A stretch of 64,000 nucleotides of DNA, taken from NCBI RefSeq assembly GCF_017743865.1, contig NZ_JAGHRJ010000005.1, positions 1 through 64,000 on the forward strand, written 5' to 3'. Shown here piece by piece: positions 45,955-54,088 of this stretch; position 1 is the first letter of the stretch, and every line of letters starts with the position of its first letter. The notes under the pieces are model-generated. The model made no database searches. It was not told the origin of the DNA and was given only the letters and a program-made list of their open reading frames with translations. The DNA is from Labrenzia sp. R4_2. Its GTDB lineage: Bacteria; Pseudomonadota; Alphaproteobacteria; Rhizobiales; Stappiaceae. Position numbers and translations under genes: made by a program.

Positions 45955-46778
45955 CTTGGCAAACGCCTGAAACGTTCAACTTTGAGGGCCATACGATCCG
46001 ATGGGGTGCCGTCGGCGACGGCGTGCCGCTTATCCTGATGCATGGAACCCCGTTCTGGTCCTACGAGTGGTCACGTCTGGCACCGCTGCTTGCTACAGAA
46101 CGCAAGGTCTATTTCTACGACATGCTCGGGTATGGCAATTCAGACCGTCCAGACGCTGACGTGTCGCTTGGCATTCAGAACCGGTTGTTTGCAGCACTTG
46201 TTGGCCACTGGAAAGTGGAAAAACCAGACGTCGTTGCCCACGATTTTGGCGGCGCGACAGCTCTACGTGCACACCTGATTGACGGCGTCGATTACAACAG
46301 TCTGACGTTGATCGATCCCGTGGCCGTGCGGCCGTGGGGCTCGCCCCTTGTACAGCATGTCAAACACCATGAAGCTGCTTTCGCTGGGATGCCGGGCTAC
46401 ATGCATGAGGCTATTCTTCCGGCCTACCTGCAATCAGCGATGAAGAAAACAGTGACAGCGGAAACACTTGCACCATACGCAGAGCAATGGACGGGTGCGG
46501 AAAAACAAGCCTCGTTCTACCGGCAAATCGCGCAGATGGATCAGCGATACACGGATGAGGTACAAGACCAGTATTCCATGATCCGCTGCCCAACCCAAAT
46601 CCTTTGGGGTGAAGACGATGAGTGGATCCCGATCGAACGCGGGCAAGAGCTTCATAACCTCATTCCAGGTTCAAGGTTCGTAACTGTCCCAGGGGCTGGT
46701 CACCTCATGCAGGAAGATGCGCCTGAGGCCATCGTCCATTTCGTCCAATCATTTCTGAAATCAGAAGGACGCACCTGA
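45951..46778 (+). CDS. alpha/beta hydrolase with an aspartate nucleophile (haloalkane dehalogenase/epoxide hydrolase-like)
   Basis: This 275-residue protein has LMHGTPFWSYEWSRL and the nucleophile elbow VVAHDFGGATAL, where the usual serine is an aspartate, as in haloalkane and fluoroacetate dehalogenases and epoxide hydrolases. The acid is in LWGEDDEWIP and the histidine in PGAGHLMQED. A cap domain covers about residues 130-200. It lies inside the MCC operon with a four-base overlap before and a one-base TGATG overlap after. No dehalogenase pathway genes are present, so its substrate is unknown. Confidence 0.83.
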   Translation: MTWQTPETFNFEGHTIRWGAVGDGVPLILMHGTPFWSYEWSRLAPLLATERKVYFYDMLGYGNSDRPDADVSLGIQNRLFAALVGHWKVEKPDVVAHDFGGATALRAHLIDGVDYNSLTLIDPVAVRPWGSPLVQHVKHHEAAFAGMPGYMHEAILPAYLQSAMKKTVTAETLAPYAEQWTGAEKQASFYRQIAQMDQRYTDEVQDQYSMIRCPTQILWGEDDEWIPIERGQELHNLIPGSRFVTVPGAGHLMQEDAPEAIVHFVQSFLKSEGRT

Positions 46779-48772
46779 TGTTCAAGAAAATCCTCATTGC
46801 CAACCGTGGCGAAATCGCCTGCCGGGTCATGGAAACAGCCCGCAAACTCGGCGTTAAAACCGTGGCCGTCTATTCTGACGCCGATGCAAACGCCAAACAT
46901 GTTGCGATGGCCGATGAAGCGTACCGCATCGGTCCAGCTCCAGTCTCCGAGAGCTATCTGCAGATCGCCAAGATCATCGAGGTCTGCAAACAAAGCGGCG
47001 CAGAGGCGGTCCACCCGGGATACGGCTTCCTGTCGGAAAACCCGGACTTCGTTGACGCGCTGGACGCGGCGGGGATCACCTTCATCGGCCCGAGCGCAGA
47101 TGCCATCCGCGCCATGGGCCTGAAGGACGCCGCCAAGGCACTGATGGAAAAGGCCGGCGTTCCGGTCGTGCCGGGCTACCACCGGGAAACCCAGGATCCC
47201 GGGTTCCTGCAGATCCAGGCCGGCAAGATCGGCTATCCGGTTCTGATCAAGGCGCGCGCTGGTGGCGGCGGCAAGGGCATGCGCAAGGTTGAACGGGCGG
47301 AAGACTTTATCTCCGCGCTCAAGTCCGCCCAGCGCGAAGGTGAGGCAAGTTTTGGTGATGGCCGGGTCCTGATCGAGAAATATGTCGCCAAACCGCGTCA
47401 CATCGAAATCCAGGTCTTCGGCGACAATCATGGCAATGCCGTGCATCTGTTTGAGCGCGACTGCTCGCTGCAAAGGCGCCACCAGAAGGTCATTGAGGAG
47501 GCTCCGGCCCCCGACATGCCGGAAGAGATGCGCACGGCCATGGGGGAGGCGGCCGTTAAGGCGGCCAAGGCGATCAACTATTCCGGTGCCGGCACCATCG
47601 AGTTCATCGTTGACGTCTCCGAAGGTCTGCGTGCCGACCGCTTCTATTTCATGGAGATGAACACCCGTCTGCAAGTTGAGCACCCGGTAACAGAGCTGAT
47701 CACCGGACAGGACCTCGTCGAGTGGCAGCTGCGTGTTGCCTCCGGAGAGCCCCTGCCAAAGGCGCAAGAGGAACTTTCGATCAACGGTTGGGCTTTTGAG
47801 GCCCGCCTGTATGCGGAAGACGCGCCGAAGGGCTTCTTGCCCGCGATTGGCACGTTGGAGCATCTCGTTCTCCCCGAAACTCAGGCCCGCGTCGACAGCG
47901 GCGTCCGGGCAGGAGACGAGATTTCCCCCTTCTATGATCCGATGATCGCGAAGGTGATCGTGCACGGTCCGTCGCGTGATGCCGCGCTTGGCAAGTTGCT
48001 CGCCAGCCTGGAGGCGACGGAAGTTGCCGGTTGCGTGACCAACGCCGGGTTCCTCGCAGCGCTTTGCCGCCACGAAGGCTTTGCCAAAGGAGACGTCGAC
48101 ACCGGCCTGATCGACCGCGATCTGGAAAGCCTGATCGCCGAGCCGGAGATGCCGGAAGACGCAATCGCGCTTGCTGCACTGACCGCGCTTGGCCTCACCC
48201 ACCCAGCCGAGGGAAATGATCCGTTCGAAACACTCGCTGGATGGCGGATCTGGAGTGCCTCACGTCAGTTCGCGCTTCTCGAAATTGCCGGTGAGCGCAG
48301 GGATATTGAGGTTCACGCCCAGGGCCAAAACAAGTTCGCCGTGCATCTCAGCAGCGGTCCGAAAGATTTCACTCTGGTTCAGGTGGACAACAGCACCATC
48401 ACCTATGACAGCAACGGCCACCGGGCTTCCGGTTCGGTGGTTCACGATGGCAAGGGGCTTACGGTCTTCATGTCCGGCCATGCCTTTACGGTTGGACTGC
48501 CGGACGCGCTGAGCTCTGACGAGGAAGCTGCCGGTGCGGGCGATCAGCTGATTGCCCCAATGCCGGGCCTTGTCAAAATGCTGAACGCCAAGGCCGGCGA
48601 TGCGGTCACCAAGGATCAGCCCTTGATCATTCTGGAAGCCATGAAAATGGAACACACGCTGAAAGCCCCGCGCGATGGGGTCATTGGTGAAGTGATGGTC
48701 AATGAGGGCGAACAGGTGACCGACGGAACGATCATTCTGGTTCTTGCGGAGGAAGCCGATGCTGCTGCCTGA
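46778..48772 (+). CDS. mccA: methylcrotonoyl-CoA carboxylase biotin-containing (alpha) subunit
   Basis: This 664-residue subunit carboxylates its own biotin with ATP and bicarbonate and passes CO2 to MccB. It contains the biotin carboxylase N-terminus (FKKILIANRGEIACRV), the ATP-grasp glycine loop ARAGGGGKGMRKV, the MNTRLQVEHPVTE motif, a middle linker domain, and a biotinyl domain with EAMKMEH (biotinylated K623). It overlaps the upstream hydrolase by one base and the downstream synthetase by 14 bases. Confidence 0.95.
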   Translation: MFKKILIANRGEIACRVMETARKLGVKTVAVYSDADANAKHVAMADEAYRIGPAPVSESYLQIAKIIEVCKQSGAEAVHPGYGFLSENPDFVDALDAAGITFIGPSADAIRAMGLKDAAKALMEKAGVPVVPGYHRETQDPGFLQIQAGKIGYPVLIKARAGGGGKGMRKVERAEDFISALKSAQREGEASFGDGRVLIEKYVAKPRHIEIQVFGDNHGNAVHLFERDCSLQRRHQKVIEEAPAPDMPEEMRTAMGEAAVKAAKAINYSGAGTIEFIVDVSEGLRADRFYFMEMNTRLQVEHPVTELITGQDLVEWQLRVASGEPLPKAQEELSINGWAFEARLYAEDAPKGFLPAIGTLEHLVLPETQARVDSGVRAGDEISPFYDPMIAKVIVHGPSRDAALGKLLASLEATEVAGCVTNAGFLAALCRHEGFAKGDVDTGLIDRDLESLIAEPEMPEDAIALAALTALGLTHPAEGNDPFETLAGWRIWSASRQFALLEIAGERRDIEVHAQGQNKFAVHLSSGPKDFTLVQVDNSTITYDSNGHRASGSVVHDGKGLTVFMSGHAFTVGLPDALSSDEEAAGAGDQLIAPMPGLVKMLNAKAGDAVTKDQPLIILEAMKMEHTLKAPRDGVIGEVMVNEGEQVTDGTIILVLAEEADAAA

Positions 48773-50390
48773 GGCAAAAACCTACAAGGAGCTGACCGAG
48801 AGGTTTTCGTGGCAGATCCCGGAGCGGTTCAACATCGGTGTCGCGATTTGTGACGCCTGGGCCGACAAGGAACCACGCCGCGAAGCTCTGGTCTATGCCG
48901 AAGAAGGCCAACCCGCTCACAGTTACTCCTACGGCGCTTTGAAACGGCTTTCCAATCAGCTGGCCAACCTTCTGAAGAGCAGGGGCATTCAGCAGGGCGA
49001 CCGGATCGGCGTCCTGATGCCCCAGCGCCCGGAAACAGCCTTTGCTCATATCGCAGCATTGAAACTCGGCGGGATTTCGATCCCGCTGTTCGTCCTCTTC
49101 GGCGAAGAAGCGCTGGAGTACCGGCTTAAGGATTCTGGTGCCAAGGCCGTCATTACGGATGAAAGCGGTGCGGCGAAGCTTGAAAAAATCCACGGCGGCT
49201 TGCCCGAGCTGACAACCGTCTTTTGTGCAGATGGCGCACACCATGGCGCCGATGATCTTTGGGCCTCAATGGAAGGTCACGAAGAGACCTTCGAACCCGT
49301 CGACACACAGCCAGATGACCCGGCCATCATCATCTACACCTCCGGCACGACCGGGCAGCCAAAGGGCGCACTCCACGGACACCGAGTTTTGCTCGGACAC
49401 CTTCCCGGGGTTGAGATGAGCCATGACTTTCTGGGTCAGCCAGAGGACCGCATCTGGACACCTGCAGACTGGGCCTGGATTGGCGGCCTACTGGACGTGC
49501 TGATGCCGGCGCTTTATCTCGGTGTCCCGGTCGTGGCCTGCCGTTTCAAGAAGTTCACGGCGGAGGCGGCCTTCCAGCTGCTTCAAGACCAAAACATCCG
49601 CAACGCCTTCATCCCGCCAACGGCGCTGAAAATGATGCGCCAGCTCGACGCTCCGGAAGACCGCTGGCAGTTGAATTTGCGGACCGTCGCCTCCGGCGGC
49701 GAAACCCTCGGGGCAGAGCTCATTGACTGGGGCCGCAAAATCTTCGGCCGGACCATCAACGAGTTCTACGGCCAGACCGAATGCAACATGATTGTTTCAA
49801 GCTGCTCTGAAATCATGGACGCACGTCCCGGCATCATGGGCAAGGCTGTACCCGGGCACGAGTTGGCTATCGTCAGTGATGCCGGTGAGGCTCTGCCCTC
49901 CGGCACATTCGGCAATATCGCCGTCAAACGGCCCGATCCAGTCATGTTCTTGAAGTACTGGAACAACGAGGCCGCCACTCAGAAGAAATTCGCCGGTGAC
50001 TGGCTGCTGACGGGCGACACGGGCGAGATGGATGAGGACGGCTGGATCCGCTTCGTGGGCCGGGACGATGATGTCATCACCTCCTCCGGCTACCGGATCG
50101 GGCCCGGCGAGATCGAAGACTGCCTGATCAAGCATCCCGCCGTTGCGATGGCCGGTGTCATCGGCAAACCGGATGCCCAGCGCACCGAGATCGTCAAGGC
50201 CTACATCATCCTGAAGCAGGATGTCGAACCGTCCGACGCCTTGGCCAAGGAGATCGCCGACTTCGTCAAGATCCGGCTGGCCGCCCATGAATATCCGCGT
50301 GAAATCGAGTTCGTTGACGCTCTACCGATGACCACCACCGGCAAGGTCATCCGGCGTGAGCTCCGCGCCCGCGCGGCTGAGACTGATTAA
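48759..50390 (+). CDS. acyl-CoA synthetase (AMP-forming)
   Basis: This 543-residue ANL-superfamily ligase activates a carboxylic acid to its CoA ester. It has the P-loop-like AIIIYTSGTTGQPKGALHGH, the EFYGQTECNM motif, the hinge aspartate region TGDTGEMDEDGWIRFVGRDDD, and the C-terminal catalytic lysine in PMTTTGKVIRREL. It resembles medium-chain and acetoacetate-type ligases. In this operon a branched short-chain acid such as isovalerate or 3-methylcrotonate, or acetoacetate, is plausible. ATG 48759 has GGAGG six bases upstream, inside mccA. Confidence 0.87.
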   Translation: MLLPEAKTYKELTERFSWQIPERFNIGVAICDAWADKEPRREALVYAEEGQPAHSYSYGALKRLSNQLANLLKSRGIQQGDRIGVLMPQRPETAFAHIAALKLGGISIPLFVLFGEEALEYRLKDSGAKAVITDESGAAKLEKIHGGLPELTTVFCADGAHHGADDLWASMEGHEETFEPVDTQPDDPAIIIYTSGTTGQPKGALHGHRVLLGHLPGVEMSHDFLGQPEDRIWTPADWAWIGGLLDVLMPALYLGVPVVACRFKKFTAEAAFQLLQDQNIRNAFIPPTALKMMRQLDAPEDRWQLNLRTVASGGETLGAELIDWGRKIFGRTINEFYGQTECNMIVSSCSEIMDARPGIMGKAVPGHELAIVSDAGEALPSGTFGNIAVKRPDPVMFLKYWNNEAATQKKFAGDWLLTGDTGEMDEDGWIRFVGRDDDVITSSGYRIGPGEIEDCLIKHPAVAMAGVIGKPDAQRTEIVKAYIILKQDVEPSDALAKEIADFVKIRLAAHEYPREIEFVDALPMTTTGKVIRRELRARAAETD

Positions 50391-50403
50391 GGAAAAAGCA
50401 CTC

Positions 50404-51264
50404 ATGTCCGAGTTTGTCACCATCTTCGAAATGGGTCCGCGCGACGGGCTTCAGAATGAAAAGCGGTTCGTCCCGACGGAAGACAAGATTGCTCTTGTCG
50501 ACCGTCTTTCCGAATGTGGGTTTCGCAAGATCGAAGTCACCAGCTTTGTCAGCCCCAAATGGGTGCCGCAAACGGCCGATGCGCAAGAGGTCATGGAAGG
50601 TATCTACCGCCATCCGGCTGTTGTCTATTCTGTTCTGACACCGAACGTCAAAGGCTACACGGCCGCTCTGAAGGTCTCGGCGGACGAGGTGGCCATCTTC
50701 GGCTCGGCTTCCGAGGGCTTTTCAAAGAAGAACATCAACTGCTCGGTCGCAGAAAGCATCGAACGTTTCAAGCCACTGCTGGAAAAGGCCCGTCAGGATG
50801 AAATGCCGGTGCGCGGCTATGTTTCCTGCGTCACCGATTGCCCATATGACGGCCCGACGCCCCCCGAAAAGGTCGCCGAAGTCGCAAAGATCCAATACGA
50901 GCTTGGCTGCTACGAGATTTCCCTTGGCGACACCATCGGTGCCGGCACGCCGGAAACCATAGGCCGGATGCTCGACGCCGTTCTGGATGTGGTTCCGGCG
51001 GAAAAGGTCGCCGGGCATTATCACGACACCAAGGGCCGGGCGCTGGAAAACATCGAGGTCAGCCTTGAGAAAGGCCTGCGCACGTTCGACAGCACCATTG
51101 GCGGGCTGGGGGGCTGTCCCTATGCCCCCGGTGCCAAGGGCAACGTCGCGACAGAAGCCGTAGCAGAGCTGATGCAGCGCCGCGGTTTTGAGACCGGTTT
51201 GAGACTTGAAAAACTGGCCGAGCTTGCCGAATTCGCAAAATCCCTTCGGAGTGACACCGCATGA
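50404..51264 (+). CDS. hydroxymethylglutaryl-CoA lyase
   Basis: HMG-CoA lyase splits HMG-CoA into acetyl-CoA and acetoacetate, the last step of leucine breakdown. The 286-residue TIM-barrel protein has the substrate loop MGPRDGLQNEKR, SFVSPKWVPQ, the divalent-metal histidines in AGHYHDTKGRALEN, and the glycine-rich signature GGLGGCPYAPGAKGN with the catalytic cysteine. It overlaps the hydratase gene by four bases (ATGA). Confidence 0.95.
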   Translation: MSEFVTIFEMGPRDGLQNEKRFVPTEDKIALVDRLSECGFRKIEVTSFVSPKWVPQTADAQEVMEGIYRHPAVVYSVLTPNVKGYTAALKVSADEVAIFGSASEGFSKKNINCSVAESIERFKPLLEKARQDEMPVRGYVSCVTDCPYDGPTPPEKVAEVAKIQYELGCYEISLGDTIGAGTPETIGRMLDAVLDVVPAEKVAGHYHDTKGRALENIEVSLEKGLRTFDSTIGGLGGCPYAPGAKGNVATEAVAELMQRRGFETGLRLEKLAELAEFAKSLRSDTA

Positions 51265-52046
51265 TTTTTGAGACGATCACGATTGAAACGGATGACCGCG
51301 GCGTTGCAACGCTGACCCTGAACCGTCCGGAAAAGCATAATTCGCTGTCGGCCAAGATGATCGACGAACTTACGGACGCTGCAGACCAACTCGGATCTGA
51401 TGGTTCGGTCCGTGTTGTTGTCCTGACAGGCGCTGGCGAAAGTTTTTGTGCGGGAGGCGACCTTGCCTGGATGCGCGAGCAGATGGCGGCCGACCGAGAC
51501 ACACGCATGGCAGAAGCCCGCAAGCTCGCCATGATGCTGAAAGCTCTGAATGAACTGCCGAAACCTGTGATTGGGCGTGTGCAGGGCCAGGCCTTCGGTG
51601 GCGGCATCGGCATGATGAGCATCTGCGATACTGTGGTTGCCGTCGACACCGCGAAGTTCGGCCTGACAGAGGTTCGGCTTGGCCTGATACCGGCGACCAT
51701 CAGCCCCTACGTCCTGGCCCGGATGGGAGAAGGCAAGGCGCGCCGGGTGTTCATGTCCGCGCGCATTTTCGGTGCAGAAGAAGCCCGGGATCTTGATCTC
51801 GCCGCCAAGGTGGTGAGTTCCGATGACCTTGATGCGGCCATCGAGAAGGAAATCAAACCTTATTTGAGCGCGGCTCCTGCAGCTGTTGCCGCGTCAAAGG
51901 CCCTTGCCCGGTCTCTTGGCCCCGTGATTACAGACGCTGTCATCGACGATACGATCCAAAGACTGGCGGACACGTGGGAAACGCCGGACGCCAATGAGGG
52001 CACATCTGCGTTTTTTGAAAAAAGAAAACCAGCCTGGACGAACTGA
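51261..52046 (+). CDS. enoyl-CoA hydratase, probable methylglutaconyl-CoA hydratase
   Basis: This 261-residue crotonase-fold enzyme has LNRPEKHNSLSAKMIDEL, the oxyanion segment SFCAGGDLAWMRE, and VQGQAFGGGIGMMSICD with the second oxyanion glycine. The catalytic-glutamate region is FGLTEVRLGLIPATISPYV. The context between MCC and HMG-CoA lyase identifies it as the hydratase that turns 3-methylglutaconyl-CoA into HMG-CoA. It is the last gene of the operon and ends 12 bases from the stop of an opposing membrane-protein gene. Confidence 0.9.
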   Translation: MIFETITIETDDRGVATLTLNRPEKHNSLSAKMIDELTDAADQLGSDGSVRVVVLTGAGESFCAGGDLAWMREQMAADRDTRMAEARKLAMMLKALNELPKPVIGRVQGQAFGGGIGMMSICDTVVAVDTAKFGLTEVRLGLIPATISPYVLARMGEGKARRVFMSARIFGAEEARDLDLAAKVVSSDDLDAAIEKEIKPYLSAAPAAVAASKALARSLGPVITDAVIDDTIQRLADTWETPDANEGTSAFFEKRKPAWTN

Positions 52047-52058
52047 GGATCAGACGCC

Positions 52059-52874
52059 TTACGCGTTCCGCCGGGCGTGCTCGATCAAAGCTGCAATCCG
52101 GGCGACATCGAGTTGCTCGGATTTCGGTGCGGGCTCCTCAACGCGGTACATTTTTTCCCGCCGCCGCCGGATCTTCTTGCGTTGCCATTCGCTGATACCT
52201 TCCGGCAAATCCACTTCGGCACGGTCCATGCCAATGAGAACACGTTGAAGGTCCGGAATGAGCTCAGATGAGATGGTAAATGTGGACCCGTCGTTGCGGC
52301 GGAAGACCAAGGTTTTGGTTGTTTCTTCACCGTTAAGCAGCACGGCTTTTTTCCGCCCACTGGAGCCAATCGTCGACTGGAACCAGGCAACGGCCCCCGA
52401 TGCATGCCACAGCTTCACGCTGACCTTTTCAAGATCGGTATAGGGCACACGCACCCGCAAGCCGAATTGCGTGAACTCGAAACCGTTGCCGAAAAAACGC
52501 ACCCAAGACGTTTCCTGGCGCACAGAAACCGTGAAGAAAACGAGAGACATACTGGCCGGGAGCAAACAAATCAGAGCCAAAGCTGCCAAGGCACCCGTTG
52601 CCGATGCGAGACCAAGAACCGCGAGTGGCAGAAAAACCAGTCCGAGCCCGAAACCAATCAGGTCGAGTGTCAGGACGGACGGGCGGGACACTGGCCGGAT
52701 CGCACCTGAGGCCGGCTGTGGCCGGGGCGGCGCAAGATAGATCGCGGCCGCAGCCACCAAGCACATGATGCTGCTGAGCAGTGTCATGAAGTAAAACCAA
52801 CCGGCAATGCCGAGCACCGCCAAGCCTAAAGGTAATATGCGCCGGAGATATTCAAGCCGTGCTGTTTTGCCCAC
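52059..52874 (-). CDS. hypothetical membrane protein
   Basis: I do not recognise the family. The 271-residue protein has about four N-terminal hydrophobic segments (two before residue 50 and two at about residues 70-115). A soluble beta-rich region follows (FFGNGFEFTQFGLRVRVPYTDLEKV), resembling bacterial PH-like domains, then a basic, helical tail (EWQRKKIRRRREKMYRVEE). It is convergent with the leucine operon and has no neighbour on its own strand. Confidence 0.7.
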   Translation of the reverse strand: MGKTARLEYLRRILPLGLAVLGIAGWFYFMTLLSSIMCLVAAAAIYLAPPRPQPASGAIRPVSRPSVLTLDLIGFGLGLVFLPLAVLGLASATGALAALALICLLPASMSLVFFTVSVRQETSWVRFFGNGFEFTQFGLRVRVPYTDLEKVSVKLWHASGAVAWFQSTIGSSGRKKAVLLNGEETTKTLVFRRNDGSTFTISSELIPDLQRVLIGMDRAEVDLPEGISEWQRKKIRRRREKMYRVEEPAPKSEQLDVARIAALIEHARRNA

Positions 52875-53079
52875 GCCGCGCTCCTTGGTATCGGGGCGAA
52901 ATCGCTACACATCCGCTGAAGTTCTGATTCTTCCATTGAATCAACTTGACCGTCCGTAATCAAGACAGACACAGCACTATCCAAAATGATTGTAGGAAAA
53001 CGGCAAATAATACCGGGAAAATTTGATTTTAATCCCCGCAATAAAAGTGATCTGGTTACAGACCCGTGGCTTTGTTTCT

Positions 53080-53901
53080 TCAGGACGCCTTGCGTTCGCG
53101 CTCAATGAAACTGAACACGTCTCTGACCTTGCCGAACTTTGGCTTGTCGATTTCCAGGTAGTCGTGCATCAGCATATCGATGTCAGCCGCGTTGAAGGGC
53201 TTTTTCAAGAAACCGGAGATCCCGACAAAGGCGGCAGACCGTTCGAGATACGTCGTATCGTTTGTCGACATCATGTAGATGCCAACCTTGCTGGATAAAT
53301 CCCGAATGGAACCGGCCAACTCCAGACCGTCTACACCCGGCATGTGAAAATCGGTCAATACCAGTTCGAATTTGCCGCGAGAAAGCGCTTTCAACGCCGC
53401 ATCGGCACTATCTGCTTCCGAAACCTCAAACTCGAAACGGCTGCTCTCCAAAACCTTTCGGGTCAATTTCCGCATTGTTCCAGAATCGTCGACCACCAGG
53501 ATCGGATAGGATCGGGTCATGATGCGATAGGTGGCAATAATCTCGGAGATTTCGGCGGGGCTGAAGGGCTTTTGCAGGAAATGATAGGCGCCAAACCGCT
53601 TCAGCACCGATTCCGCCTTGTCATCAAGACTGCTCGACATGGCCACGGTCAAACAGTCATTCGACTGGGTATCGCGCATCGCCGAAACGACTTCCGGACC
53701 GTTCAGGCCTGGCATGTGAATGTCGACGAAGGCGACGTCGATGCGTTTCGCTTGGAGTATCTCGAGGGCCGCCCGGCCATTCGATGCTTGCTCAATCTCG
53801 ATATAGCGTTCACCACGATGGGCCTGAATACCTTCCGCAACGATGTCCCGAGCGATTGAGCTGTCGTCCGCGATCATCACGCGTATTATTTTGTGCAGCA
53901 C
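53080..53901 (-). CDS. tandem receiver-domain response regulator
   Basis: This 273-residue protein consists of two REC domains. The first has VMIADDSSIARD, phospho-acceptor DIHMPG and a KPF lysine in FLQKPFSPA. The second has ILVVDDSGTMRK, TDFHMPGVDG and FLKKPFNAAD. Both carry the full acidic, aspartate and lysine set, so both can be phosphorylated. There is no output domain and no kinase gene nearby. The GTG 53901 start has GGGGAAG just upstream; an ATG ten codons earlier lacks one. It resembles stand-alone regulators of motility or phosphorelays, which is inference. Confidence 0.87.
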   Translation of the reverse strand: MLHKIIRVMIADDSSIARDIVAEGIQAHRGERYIEIEQASNGRAALEILQAKRIDVAFVDIHMPGLNGPEVVSAMRDTQSNDCLTVAMSSSLDDKAESVLKRFGAYHFLQKPFSPAEISEIIATYRIMTRSYPILVVDDSGTMRKLTRKVLESSRFEFEVSEADSADAALKALSRGKFELVLTDFHMPGVDGLELAGSIRDLSSKVGIYMMSTNDTTYLERSAAFVGISGFLKKPFNAADIDMLMHDYLEIDKPKFGKVRDVFSFIERERKAS

Positions 53902-54088
53902 GGCTTCCCCATTGCAGAAACGGCCATGCAAAATGATGCCAGCGGCCTAACTATGCAGTTGTTCAAGTAAAGTTATTTCACATCATTCGTATAATTTCGG
54001 TTACTGGCATCATTACTCAAACAACGCCCAAACCTGAACGAACAATCAGATTTAGATCAAAAACCGCAAGTACCAGTGCAAGCCAAAT

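Noticed and set aside
45951..46778. dedicated haloalkane dehalogenase
   Set aside because: The aspartate nucleophile fits, but the halide-binding tryptophan pair cannot be confirmed by eye and no halo-acid pathway genes are nearby.
46700..48202. 500-codon minus-strand open frame
   Set aside because: It is antisense to mccA, whose biotin carboxylase motifs are unmistakable.
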